A stretch of DNA of 64,000 nucleotides from Chloroflexota bacterium. GTDB lineage: Bacteria > Chloroflexota > UBA11872. Shown here one piece after another: positions 42,115 through 51,316 of this stretch (position 1 is its first letter; each line of letters opens with the position of its first letter). A program made the translations under genes and the position numbers. Below the pieces are notes generated by a model that had not been told where the DNA came from, searched no databases, and saw only the letters and a list, made by a program, of their open reading frames with translations. Where the stretch lies: NCBI GenBank assembly GCA_026708035.1, contig JAPOVQ010000017.1, positions 62,001 through 126,000 of the forward strand, read 5' to 3'.

Positions 42115-43985
42115 TGGGTATGCAGGGACGCATGATGCTGGGTGGCATGGGCGACGACACCAAGGCCTATGACCACCGGATCGCGCGGCGGCTGCTGGCC
42201 TACCTGCTGCCGCACCGGCGACGGCTGGCGGTGGTGCTCGCGCTGGTGGTGCTCGCGGCCGCTGCAGCGAACGCCGGTCCGCTGCTGTTGAAGATCGGCA
42301 TCGACGATGGCATTTGCGGCGGCGTGCAGTCGTGCGACGACCCCGGCCTGGGCAACGGCGGCCTGCTGGCAATCGTCGGGATGGTTTACATCGGGACGCT
42401 GGGCCTCATGTGGGCGCTCAACTATTTCCAAGTGCTGCTCACGGCGGCTATCGGGCAGGCGAGCCTGCGCCAGTTGCGCAACGACATGTTCGCCAAGCTG
42501 CAGCGGCTGTCGCTCTCCTATTTCAGCCGGCATCCGCTGGGCGCGGTGATGTCCCGCATCACCAACGACGTGGACGTGATCAGCGAGTTCGTGACGCTCG
42601 GCGTGACGTCGCTGGTCGGCGACGTGGTCATGCTGATCATCATCGTCGGGATGATGTTCGGGCTGGATTGGCGGCTGGCGCTGGTATCCCTGTCGGTGAT
42701 GCCGCTGATGTGGCTGGCGAGCCGGGTGTTCAGCAAATGGGCGCGGAACGCGTTTCGCCAGGTGCGCTCAACCGTCGGCGATGTCTACGGCAACTTGCAG
42801 GAGAGCATCGACGGCGTGCGCACGGCGCAGTCGTTTGTGCGCGAGGACCGCAACGCCGCCGCCTTCGAGCGAACCAACCGGCAGAACGTGGACGCCAGCG
42901 TGCGCGCGGGTGCGATCGTGTCGGCGTTCATTCCGGTGGTGGACACGATCTCGGCGCTGGCGACGGCGCTGGTAATAGTGGTGGGCGGCAGCTTCGTCAT
43001 CAACAACGAAATGCAGATCGGCACGCTGGTGGCCTTCATCGCCCTGATCGCGCGCTTCTTCACGCCCATCCAGCAGCTCACGCGGTTCTACAACCAGCTC
43101 CAATCCACCATGGCCGCGGGAGAAAAGATCTTCGAGCTGATCGACGAGCCGCTGGACGTCGAGGACCGTTCGGAGGCGCGGGCGCTGCCGCAGATCCAGG
43201 GGCGGGTCGAGTTCGATAACGTGACCTTCGGCTACAACGGCACGGACGTGCTGCACGACATCTCGTTCGACGTGGAGCCCGGGCAGCGCGTGGCCCTGGT
43301 GGGACCGACCGGCGCCGGCAAGACCACGACGGTGAATCTGCTCGCCCGCTTCTACGAGGCGGGCCGCGGCGCGATCCGTATCGACGGGGTGCCGTTGGAC
43401 ACGGTGACCCAGGACTCGCTGCGTGGCCAAATGGGCATCGTGCCGCAGGACAGCTATCTGTTCTCGGGCACGATTCGCGAGAACATCGCCTTCGCGCGGC
43501 CCTACGCCACCGACGAACAGGTCGTGGAAGCGGCGGAGGCCGTTGGGGCGCACGAGTTCATTCAACGGCTGCCGGAGGGCTACGCCACCGACGTGCGCGA
43601 ACGCGGCGCGCGACTCTCGGTGGGGCAGCGGCAGCTCATCTGCTTCGCCCGGGCGCTGCTGGCGGACCCGCGCCTGCTGATCCTGGACGAGGCCACCTCG
43701 AGCGTGGACGCCCACACCGAGCAGATCATCCAGCGCGGGCTCGACCGGCTGATGGCGGGGCGCACGTCGTTCGTCATCGCGCACCGGCTGGCCACGGTGC
43801 GGGGCGCGGACCTGATCCTGGTGTTCCAGGACGGCCAGATCGTGGAGCGCGGCGGCCACGACGAGCTGCTGGAAGCCGGCGGGCTCTACTACCAGCTCTA
43901 CACCACCGGCTTCCCCGGCGACGAGACGCCGGAGCAATCCACGGCCACGGAGGCCACGGTCCTCAACCGCCGGATGTGGATGTAG
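42114..43985 (+). CDS. ABC exporter half-transporter (partner)
   Basis: 623 residues starting one base into the stop of the previous gene. Exporter membrane domain at about residues 25-330, then Walker A GPTGAGKTTT (Lys403), the altered signature LSVGQRQLICFARALL (501-505), Walker B LLILDEATSSVD (Glu526) and H-loop His557 (FVIAHRLATV). The altered signature pairs in the dimer with the site that has the Gln H-loop in the partner, leaving one canonical and one degenerate ATP site. Confidence 0.94.
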   Translation: MGMQGRMMLGGMGDDTKAYDHRIARRLLAYLLPHRRRLAVVLALVVLAAAAANAGPLLLKIGIDDGICGGVQSCDDPGLGNGGLLAIVGMVYIGTLGLMWALNYFQVLLTAAIGQASLRQLRNDMFAKLQRLSLSYFSRHPLGAVMSRITNDVDVISEFVTLGVTSLVGDVVMLIIIVGMMFGLDWRLALVSLSVMPLMWLASRVFSKWARNAFRQVRSTVGDVYGNLQESIDGVRTAQSFVREDRNAAAFERTNRQNVDASVRAGAIVSAFIPVVDTISALATALVIVVGGSFVINNEMQIGTLVAFIALIARFFTPIQQLTRFYNQLQSTMAAGEKIFELIDEPLDVEDRSEARALPQIQGRVEFDNVTFGYNGTDVLHDISFDVEPGQRVALVGPTGAGKTTTVNLLARFYEAGRGAIRIDGVPLDTVTQDSLRGQMGIVPQDSYLFSGTIRENIAFARPYATDEQVVEAAEAVGAHEFIQRLPEGYATDVRERGARLSVGQRQLICFARALLADPRLLILDEATSSVDAHTEQIIQRGLDRLMAGRTSFVIAHRLATVRGADLILVFQDGQIVERGGHDELLEAGGLYYQLYTTGFPGDETPEQSTATEATVLNRRMWM

Positions 43986-44539
43986 CCGGCGCGGTGCAAC
44001 TGCGCGCGGCCACGGTGGCGGATGCCGCGGCAATGGCCGAAGCCCACGTGCGCGCGTGGCAGACCGCGTTTCGCGGGATCGTCCCGGACGAACGGCTGGA
44101 CGCGCTGCGGGTCGAGCGGAGCGCCGACCGCTTTCGCGGGTATCTGGCGCCAACGGAGTCCGACGACCAGCGATTCATCCTCGCGGTGTCGGGTGACACG
44201 GCGCTCGGTTTCGTGGGCTTCGGCACCACGCGCGACGAGGACGTGGATCCCGCCCGCGTGGCCGAAGTTCGCGGGCTCTACGTGCACCCCGCACACTGGC
44301 GGCGAGGCGTGGGCCGGCGGTTGCTGCAGGCCGCCATCGACGAACTGACCGCCGACGGCTACGACACCGCGACGCTCTGGACCCTGGCGGAGAGTGAGGC
44401 GTCGCGGGCCTTCTACGAGGCGCAGGGATGGCGGACCGACGGGGTCGTCACGCCCTGGGAAGACTGGGACGGCGTGCCGCTCGTGCGCTACCGGATCGGG
44501 CTCCCTCAGGCTGACTCGAGGAGGGCAAGAGACCCGTAG
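43976..44539 (+). CDS. GNAT N-acetyltransferase
   Basis: 187 residues from a GTG that overlaps the ABC gene by 10 bases. Typical features are LRAATVADAAAMAEAHVRAW, VAEVRGLYVHPAHWRRGVGR and RLLQAAIDEL with the acetyl-CoA loop R/QxxGxG (WRRGVGRRLL), then SRAFYEAQGWRTDG. Translational coupling to the exporter may mean joint detoxification, but the substrate is unknown. Confidence 0.88.
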   Translation: MDVAGAVQLRAATVADAAAMAEAHVRAWQTAFRGIVPDERLDALRVERSADRFRGYLAPTESDDQRFILAVSGDTALGFVGFGTTRDEDVDPARVAEVRGLYVHPAHWRRGVGRRLLQAAIDELTADGYDTATLWTLAESEASRAFYEAQGWRTDGVVTPWEDWDGVPLVRYRIGLPQADSRRARDP

Positions 44540-44583
44540 GGGAGGGCCGAAAGACCTCTTTCATCGAGGCTCGCGCCCCCTCC

Positions 44584-44690
44584 GTCATTCCGGCGGACGC
44601 CGGAATCCAGTCCGGTCGGATCTCGTGGCGCGACGGTTGATTGGGGTCGGGCGGGACTCAGGCTCGCCCTTCCAGATTCGGAGAAGTCGC
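44584..44690. repeat. Degraded composite repeat B + D
   Basis: Repeat B at 44584-44612 followed by a D-like segment (GGTCGGGCGGGACTCAGGCT at 44645-44664) and a tail. The remainder of the 247-base gap up to the VOC gene holds nothing recognised. Confidence 0.6.
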
Positions 44691-44786
44691 CGACGGCGGG
44701 AATCCAGCCGACGTCAACCTGCCGACCCAACTGCAGAGGCGAACTGCGGACCACCGTTCCCGGCCGCACTGCGGCGGGCGCTGGCA

Positions 44787-45248
44787 CTACTCCACCGCCA
44801 CCGGCGCGCGGATGTCGAGCTCGACCGTGATGCCGTCGGGATCGCGCAGGTAGAGCGTTCCGGTGCCTTCGAACTCGCCGGCCGTTTGCCAGACGGGCGC
44901 CTCGCGGTGGAATGACGCACCCAACTCCTTCAGCCGCGCGACGGCCGCGTCCCAGTCGTCCACGGTCAGGCACAGGTGTGCGTTGCCGGCGTTGTAGGTC
45001 TCAAGATCGACGCGGCCCGGCGGCGGCTCGTAGTAGCGCAGCAGCTCCAGCTCGACCTCGGTGCCCGGCAGTCGGAACAGCGCAATCTCCAGGCTGCAGT
45101 CGGCGTAGCCGATGATGTCGCTGATGTAGGGCTCGTCGTAGCGGCGGCGGAAATGGGGGCCCTCGCCGAGCAGGGCGCTATAGAACGCGACGGATCGGTC
45201 CAGGTCCGCCACGGTGAATCCCACGTGAACGACCTTGGTCACACCCAT
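44787..45248 (-). CDS. VOC (glyoxalase/dioxygenase-fold) protein
   Basis: 153 residues from ATG at 45248 after AAGGAGG. It has the two paired beta-alpha-beta-beta-beta modules of the vicinal-oxygen-chelate family: VVHVGFTVADLDRSVAFYSA, the second module AHLCLTVDDWDAAVARLKEL, and the ending TLYLRDPDGITVELDI. Histidines in VVHVGF and NAHLC and the Glu in TVELDI are candidate metal ligands. Reaction unknown. It is 13 bases downstream of the glycosidase-like gene and probably co-transcribed with it. Confidence 0.85.
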   Translation of the reverse strand: MGVTKVVHVGFTVADLDRSVAFYSALLGEGPHFRRRYDEPYISDIIGYADCSLEIALFRLPGTEVELELLRYYEPPPGRVDLETYNAGNAHLCLTVDDWDAAVARLKELGASFHREAPVWQTAGEFEGTGTLYLRDPDGITVELDIRAPVAVE

Positions 45249-45261
45249 GCGAACTGCCTCC

Positions 45262-46914
45262 TTAGTTTCGGTAGCGCACGTGCGCTTCGAGCTTCTCGAT
45301 CTGGACGGGCTGGGGTTCGGGCGTGCCGCGCGCGAGCCGCACGCCGACCAGATTCTCCCCCACCGCGAACTGATTCGGCTGGGCCGCATAGACCAGCCAG
45401 CCGTCCTCGACGGTGGGCGGTCCGAGCCGCAGGTTGTTGAGCCGGATTTCGACGCGACTCGCGATCGCGCGCGCTGGAGGCTCGTTCATCAGGCTGCGGT
45501 CGGGATGCCCGATCTGGGCGATTTCCACGGGGTCCAGCCGCTCGTCGGCGGGGAGTGCCTTGGCCGCCGGGTCCGAAAGCAGCACGCGCACGTCCACGCT
45601 CGCCAGGAGCTCGGCGTCGCCCGCCAGGTCGTCGGCCACGTACAGCGTCAGCAGCGTGTCGGCGGCGCCGTCCCAGGCCAGCGGGGCGGGCAGCGGCGCG
45701 AACATGTTGGAGTTGAAATACATGTTGCGCGGCGTATACCAGCCTTCCGGGTTGGGGATGACGATTGGACCGTGACCGCCGCCGCGCCGCTGCACGACGA
45801 AGGTTTTGTCCTTGCGGTGGAAGCCGTCCGGCTCGGCCAACTCGATATAGGCCCGGTATTGGGCCTCCGCCGCCGGCCAGTTCAGGGCCTTCAGGCCGAT
45901 GCGCTCAGCAGACTCCAGCGAGCTGTGCTCCCAGTTGAACGTCTGCACGCCGTCCGCGCCCTGGTGGAACCAGTTGGCGAATACGCCGCGAAACACTTCG
46001 ATCGGCGGCCACATGTAGCCGTCGGAGGAGTGGTGGTCGTCGAGGGCCGGGTAGAGCTTGATCGGCGTCCCCGCCGTGATGCGCCGAAACGCGGCGATAT
46101 CCACATCGAACGAGCGGCAGCCGATGACCATCACGTCGACGAGCACCTCGCGCGCCCAGGTCTCGATGTCGATGCCGTCGAAGTGGCAGCCCATGAGGTT
46201 TTCGGGGACCCGCACCGCCAGCAGCAGCGGCCGGCCGCGCGCTTCGGCCACGTCAAGCATCATGCGGCGCACCTTGCGCATGAAGGTCGTCAGCCGGTCC
46301 CGCAGCTCCCACTGCCGCCCCCACGGCAGCACCAGCGGGATGCGCGCGAAGTCGAGCGTGACGCCGTCGTAGTCGTAGTCCTCCGCGATCTCGCGCAGGA
46401 TGCCGAGCTTGTAGTCGTGGACCTCGTCGAGAGCGAAGTTCCAATAGCCGTTGGCGTTCCAGGTGGTCATGAGCAGCTCCGGGTGCTGCTCTTTCATGGG
46501 AATCGGGCTCACCGGGCCGAGATCGTTGTCCGAGCCGTTGATGCGGTAGAGGTGGAAGTTCTCCAGGCCGCGCTGCCGCGACGCGTCCAGGAAGATCTGC
46601 AAGATGTTGACGCCGTCGTCCGCCCACTGGCGGAATCCGGGCGCGTCGATCAGGACTTGGGTGCGGCTGGGAAACGGCGCCTGGTGCCCCTCGTTCCAAT
46701 CCCACCACATGCTGTCCAGGCGCACGGCGGGGTCGTCGGCCCACTCGAACTTGAACGCGAGAAGGTCGTCGATGTCCTTGATCGGAAAGTTGGCGCCGTC
46801 GCCCATGATCACGTCGAAGTGGACCACGATCCGCCGCCGCCGCTCGATGGCGGCCAGGTGGTCGTCCGAAAGCTCGACCCGCGCATCGCCGGGCGACGAG
46901 AACGGCTCAGCCAT
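45262..46914 (-). CDS. Glycoside-hydrolase-like TIM-barrel protein
   Basis: 550 residues from ATG at 46914. The barrel core is suggested by MWWDWNEGHQAPFPSR, GILREIAEDYDYDGVTLDFA (candidate catalytic Asp), MLDVAEARGRPLLLAVRVPE and FANWFHQGADGVQTFNWEH. This pattern resembles the GHL10-type hydrolases seen in Planctomycetes and Chloroflexota. A beta-rich C-terminal domain (about 430-550) may bind carbohydrate. No signal peptide is visible, so it may be cytoplasmic. The exact family is uncertain. Confidence 0.72.
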   Translation of the reverse strand: MAEPFSSPGDARVELSDDHLAAIERRRRIVVHFDVIMGDGANFPIKDIDDLLAFKFEWADDPAVRLDSMWWDWNEGHQAPFPSRTQVLIDAPGFRQWADDGVNILQIFLDASRQRGLENFHLYRINGSDNDLGPVSPIPMKEQHPELLMTTWNANGYWNFALDEVHDYKLGILREIAEDYDYDGVTLDFARIPLVLPWGRQWELRDRLTTFMRKVRRMMLDVAEARGRPLLLAVRVPENLMGCHFDGIDIETWAREVLVDVMVIGCRSFDVDIAAFRRITAGTPIKLYPALDDHHSSDGYMWPPIEVFRGVFANWFHQGADGVQTFNWEHSSLESAERIGLKALNWPAAEAQYRAYIELAEPDGFHRKDKTFVVQRRGGGHGPIVIPNPEGWYTPRNMYFNSNMFAPLPAPLAWDGAADTLLTLYVADDLAGDAELLASVDVRVLLSDPAAKALPADERLDPVEIAQIGHPDRSLMNEPPARAIASRVEIRLNNLRLGPPTVEDGWLVYAAQPNQFAVGENLVGVRLARGTPEPQPVQIEKLEAHVRYRN

Positions 46915-47051
46915 GCGGCCCTCCGACGCGGCGCGAAGCCCCCTCACGGTGCGCCCCTAGCGGCCCGGCGTCAACCGTCCGAGGATGGCCGCCAGCGCGG
47001 TATGACCGGCCAGGTGCACGCAGGCCCCTGGCGGCGGCCGTTGACTCAAGA

Positions 47052-48869
47052 TCATTCGGTTTCCGGACTTAGGACCGAGCGCGCATAGAGCGAGTGGTAG
47101 AGACCACACTGCGCCAGCAGTTCCTCGTGCGTTCCCTGCTCGACGAGGCGACCGTCGTCCAGGACCAAGATGCGGTCGGCGTTCCGCACCGTCGAGAGGC
47201 GGTGGGCAATGACGAAGGAAGTGCGCCCCCGCAAGAGGCGGTGAAGGGTCTGCTGGATGTGCACTTCCGTCTCCGTGTCAACGTTGGCCGTCGCTTCGTC
47301 AAGGATGAGGATTCGCGGATCTCGCGCCACGGCCCGGGCAAAGCTGATGAGCTGCCGCTGGCCGACGCTCAGGTTGCCGCCGCGCTCTTCCAACACCGTG
47401 TCGTAGCCGTCGGGTAGGCGCGTAATGAATGCGTGCGCCCCGGCGGCCTTTGCCGCGTTGACGATGTCGCCGTCGGTCAAGTCGGCCCGGTCGTGCCGGA
47501 TGTTTTCCCGCACCGTGGCCGAGAAGAGAAAAGCTTCCTGCGGCACGATGCCGATCTGCCGCGAAAGGGAGTCGCGGGTGACGTCCCGCAGGTCGTGTCC
47601 ATCCACGGTCACGCGCCCGCTGGTGACGTCGTAGAGCCGCAGCAGCAGCGACACGAGGGTTGTCTTGCCGGAGCCCGTAGGGCCCACCACGGCCACGGTC
47701 TCGCCTGGCTCCACCGCCACGCTGATGTCACGCAGAACGGGTTGCCCGGGTTCGTATTCGAAGTGGACGTGCTCGTACCGGACTCTGCCGGACACTGGCG
47801 GCAGGTCCGCCGCGTCCGGCGCCGTGCGCACCTCGGGCTCGATCTCCAGGAGCTCGACGGCCCGATCAGCCGCTACCAACGACCGGGTGAGCTGGCCGAA
47901 CTCGCCGGTCAGGTCGCGAATGGGCTCGAAGAGCCGCTCGATATACAGCGCGAAGGCGACCAGCAGTCCGGCGGAGAGGGACGCGCCGATCCCTTGGCCG
48001 ATGACGAGGATGATGAACGCCAGCGCCAGAGCCGCGAGGAGCTCGACGGACGGCCACAGGCCATAGCGGTAGCGGGCGGATCGCAGCGTGGCGTCCAGGT
48101 TGTCCCGGTTCACCCTGCGGAAGGCGCGGGTGTTTTGCTGCTGGCGGTTGAGACTCTGCACCACGCGGATACCCGCCACGTTCTCTTGGACGCTGGAGGT
48201 GACGTCGGCGATGGTCTCGCGGGCTCTGCGAATCGGCCGGTGGGCAATCCGACGCCAAAACGCCAGACTGGGAATCAGCAACGCCGCGAACGCCAGCGTG
48301 ATCGCCGCCAGCAGCGCGTCCATCGCCAGCATCGCGGCCGCGATGCCGAACACGCTCACGAAACTCGCCAGCGACAACGTGAGGATCCAGAGTGAATCCG
48401 CCAGCTCCTCTACGTCGTTCTGGACGCGGGACATGATCTGCCCCACCTGGTTGCGGTCATAGAAAGACATTGACAAGCGTTGCAATTGCGCAACGAGTTG
48501 GGTGCGGATATCGAGCACCACCCACTCGCTTAGCGTCACCATGGTCCGGCTATGGACTAGTCCCGTGGCCAGGCGGGCTGCGGCGATGAAGCCGAAAAGC
48601 CCCACGCTGGCGGCAAATCCAAGCAGATCGTTTCCAGGCGTCGCCAGCAGCTGGTCGATGGCCTGCTTCACCGTCCACGGCAACGCGACGACCGTCCCGC
48701 TATAGGCCAGCATGGCGACGACCGCCACCGCCAGCCGCCCGCGGTACGGGCGGAAGTGCCGGAACAGCCAGAGCACCGTCCGCCAATAGCGCGTCTGGCG
48801 ATTCGGGTCGAGATCAAGTTGCGTCCGGCCGCCGGCCGCCTGAGCGGCTGGTGTCGCCATCAGCCCCAA
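47052..48869 (-). CDS. ABC exporter half-transporter
   Basis: 605 residues: six membrane helices (about 45-330), then Walker A GPTGSGKTTL (Lys402), the altered signature LSVGQRQLISFARAVA (500-504), Walker B ILILDEATANVD (Glu525) and H-loop His in FVIAHRLSTV. It ends the operon begun by the gene at 50627 (nine bases between them). Its altered signature faces the partner's Asp-containing Walker B site. Substrate unknown. Confidence 0.94.
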   Translation of the reverse strand: MGLMATPAAQAAGGRTQLDLDPNRQTRYWRTVLWLFRHFRPYRGRLAVAVVAMLAYSGTVVALPWTVKQAIDQLLATPGNDLLGFAASVGLFGFIAAARLATGLVHSRTMVTLSEWVVLDIRTQLVAQLQRLSMSFYDRNQVGQIMSRVQNDVEELADSLWILTLSLASFVSVFGIAAAMLAMDALLAAITLAFAALLIPSLAFWRRIAHRPIRRARETIADVTSSVQENVAGIRVVQSLNRQQQNTRAFRRVNRDNLDATLRSARYRYGLWPSVELLAALALAFIILVIGQGIGASLSAGLLVAFALYIERLFEPIRDLTGEFGQLTRSLVAADRAVELLEIEPEVRTAPDAADLPPVSGRVRYEHVHFEYEPGQPVLRDISVAVEPGETVAVVGPTGSGKTTLVSLLLRLYDVTSGRVTVDGHDLRDVTRDSLSRQIGIVPQEAFLFSATVRENIRHDRADLTDGDIVNAAKAAGAHAFITRLPDGYDTVLEERGGNLSVGQRQLISFARAVARDPRILILDEATANVDTETEVHIQQTLHRLLRGRTSFVIAHRLSTVRNADRILVLDDGRLVEQGTHEELLAQCGLYHSLYARSVLSPETE

Positions 48870-48878
48870 CCTCGATGG

Positions 48879-50627
48879 TCACGCATCCGAGCCGAACCCG
48901 CGCAAGTCATCAGCCGGACGTAGCTGGAGGTCGTGAATCCGGCGATAGGGGCCATCCCGTTGCAGCAGGTCGTCGTGGGCGCCTTGCTCGACGATCCTGC
49001 CCTGGTCGAGCACCAGAATGAGGTCCGCGCGTCGCACCGTGGAGAGCCGGTGGGCGATGACGAACGCGGTTCGCCCCCGGAGCACCTGGACCATGGCCTG
49101 ATGGATCAGCGCCTCGGTCGCGACGTCAACGCTGGACGTGGAGTCGTCAAGAATGAGAATTGGCGGCGCGAGCAGGAGCGTGCGGGCAATGGCCAGTCGC
49201 TGTCGCTGGCCGCCGGACAGGGTCGCGCCGCGTTCGCCCACCCAGGTGTCATAGCCGTCCGGCAGGCTCTCGATGAATCCATGCAGTTGCGCCGCCCGCG
49301 CGGCGCGAATCACGTCCTCCAATGACGCATCGTCGACGCCGTAGGCGATGTTGTCGCGAATGCTGGCCGAAAAGACGAACACGTCCTGCATCACGATCCC
49401 TACGCTGCGGCGCAGCGACTCGAGGGTCACGTCCCGGACGTCCACGCCGTCGATGGTGATGCGACCCGCCGACGCGTCGTAGAACCGGGGCAGCAGGTGC
49501 GCGATGGTGCTCTTGCCGGAGCCCGTGCCGCCGACGATGGCTACCGACTGCCCCGGCCGGAGCTCAAACGACACGTCGTGCAGCGCGGGCACGCCGTCGG
49601 TGTAGGCAAAAGACACCGAGTCGAACACGACGTGCCCGGTGGCGGACAGCTCCCGGGCATCCGCGGCAACGACAAGCGGATTCCTGGTGTCGAGAACCTC
49701 GAATATGCGCGAGCCCGCGGCCATGGCGGTGGAAAAGAGCCGCACCCTCCACTCCAGGCCCCTGATGGAGCCGCCCAGCATCACCAGAAACAGAACAAAG
49801 GTCGCCAGCGTTCCGGCGGTGATAACCCCCTGCTGCACCTGCCATCCGCCAACGAGCAGAATCGCCGCCATCAAGGCGGCGTACAGGAAGTTGAGCGTGG
49901 CGTCCCTCGTCACGGCGAGACGGTCGGCACGAATGAAACTGGCGGCGACCGCACTGGCCCGCTCCCGGTACAGCCGCTTCTCGTAGTCTTGGGAGCCCAG
50001 AACCTTCACCGTTCGAATCCCCGTCAAGCTCTCTTGCAGCGCGGTGTTCATGCGACCGGTCTCCTGGAAGACGTGGGTATAAATCCGAAACAGCCGCACT
50101 GCCAACGAGACCCCATACCCCGAGATCATCAGGGAGCCGACGAAAGCGATGAGGCCCAGCTGCCAGTTCAAGCTGAGCATGACTACGACCGGAAGGAAGA
50201 ACAGCATGACGAACGCGATGCCGTGCATGACGCCGGTCGATATGAAATTGGAAACGGCGTCGATGTCGACCGTGGCCCGAGACATCAAGTCGCCGGTCTT
50301 CTGGCGGTCAAAGAAGCCGAAGTTGAGCCATTGCAGCTTGTCCACGAAGTCGTTGCGGAGCCGGTACTCGGTCACCCGGCCAACTCGTTCGGCCAGGTAG
50401 AGGCCCAGGTACCCCAGCACCGCCCGGACCAGCCCAGCCGCGACCATCAGGCCCGCGATCAGCACCAGCGAATCTCGGCCTTGCGTGAGCAGCGCGTCCA
50501 CGGCGTCGCCCACGAGGCGCGGAAGCGCCACGCGCGGCACGATCGAGGCAACCATCACGAAGGCCGTCGCAATGACGAGCGCCCGCTGCGTCAGGGCGTA
50601 CTTGACGAGTCGGATGAGGGTCGGCAT
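48879..50627 (-). CDS. ABC exporter half-transporter (degenerate catalytic site)
   Basis: 582 residues: exporter membrane domain (about 15-310), Walker A GGTGSGKSTIAHLL (Lys372), standard signature LSGGQRQRLAIARTLL, and Walker B ILILDDSTSSVD, where the catalytic Glu is Asp495. H-loop His526 is kept. With the downstream gene it forms an asymmetric heterodimer of the BmrCD/TM287-288 kind. A second such pair lies at 40033-43985. Confidence 0.93.
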   Translation of the reverse strand: MPTLIRLVKYALTQRALVIATAFVMVASIVPRVALPRLVGDAVDALLTQGRDSLVLIAGLMVAAGLVRAVLGYLGLYLAERVGRVTEYRLRNDFVDKLQWLNFGFFDRQKTGDLMSRATVDIDAVSNFISTGVMHGIAFVMLFFLPVVVMLSLNWQLGLIAFVGSLMISGYGVSLAVRLFRIYTHVFQETGRMNTALQESLTGIRTVKVLGSQDYEKRLYRERASAVAASFIRADRLAVTRDATLNFLYAALMAAILLVGGWQVQQGVITAGTLATFVLFLVMLGGSIRGLEWRVRLFSTAMAAGSRIFEVLDTRNPLVVAADARELSATGHVVFDSVSFAYTDGVPALHDVSFELRPGQSVAIVGGTGSGKSTIAHLLPRFYDASAGRITIDGVDVRDVTLESLRRSVGIVMQDVFVFSASIRDNIAYGVDDASLEDVIRAARAAQLHGFIESLPDGYDTWVGERGATLSGGQRQRLAIARTLLLAPPILILDDSTSSVDVATEALIHQAMVQVLRGRTAFVIAHRLSTVRRADLILVLDQGRIVEQGAHDDLLQRDGPYRRIHDLQLRPADDLRGFGSDA

Positions 50628-50765
50628 GCAGGTTTGGAGTCTTTAGCGGTCCTGGAGGACGTTTCGGCCGATCAAATCGTGCCGAAACCGCCTGAGCCGT
50701 TTGGCGCTGCGTCCTCAACGTTGCTCGGGCGCTGTAGGGGTGTCAATCGGGCCGGTTAGGCACAC

Positions 50766-51134
50766 TTACTCCGGTTCGGAGTACCTGATGGGGCTGCCGC
50801 GGCTTGTCCGGAGGTGGGCTGGGACCTGCCTCTTGCGGTAGTACTGCCAGACCGCAAGCTCGGCCTCTCGGCCGTAGAAGCCCCAGCGACCGGAATGCGG
50901 CTCTCTGCTGGGAAAGTTCTCCCGCGTGGCCTCCAGCCATTCGTACGGTCGGTAGGCGCCGACCACCTTGGCGCCCACCCGAGCCAGCACGAGGTTGCAG
51001 CGCCGCGCCCGTTCGACATCGACTTTCCAGGCGTACTGCACGGCGTGGTAGGGGTCTTGGCCCTCTCCATGGGTCTGGGCGATCGAAATAAGCAACAGGG
51101 GCTCGCGTACCTCGAACGGTTCTGCGATGGTCAT
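50766..51134 (-). CDS. Small protein of unknown function, conserved-looking
   Basis: 122 residues (MTIAEPFEVREPLLLISIAQ). The middle, YAWKVDVERARRCNLVLARV and VGAYRPYEWLEATRENFP, and the end RWGFYGREAELAVWQYYRKR resemble a small beta-rich PUA- or EVE-like fold in which an inner strand pair is followed by an aromatic-rich helix. I do not recognise a named family. Single gene, convergent with no neighbour, 138 bases from the ABC operon. Confidence 0.65.
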   Translation of the reverse strand: MTIAEPFEVREPLLLISIAQTHGEGQDPYHAVQYAWKVDVERARRCNLVLARVGAKVVGAYRPYEWLEATRENFPSREPHSGRWGFYGREAELAVWQYYRKRQVPAHLRTSRGSPIRYSEPE

Positions 51135-51316
51135 TGGTCGCTGCGCTCGGAATCTCAGGCAGGACGCAGCATGACAGCACGGAATGAACTTGGCTGGATC
51201 GGGCCGCTCGGCACCGCATCGGATATCCTGGCATCCAGGCGGGAGGCGTGGCTCGCGGAGGGGCGCGCCCGGAACCTTCCCGTGCGCCGAACGGGATCGA
51301 ATGGCCGGAGGCGACG

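Noticed and set aside
40051-42372. 773-codon minus-strand frame, longer than the gene opposite
   Set aside because: Antisense to the ABC exporter. It is His/Arg/Gln-rich low-complexity sequence without motifs.
50005-50025. GTTCGAATCCCC, resembling a tRNA T-loop
   Set aside because: It lies inside an ABC exporter coding sequence, and no acceptor or anticodon stems can be formed around it.
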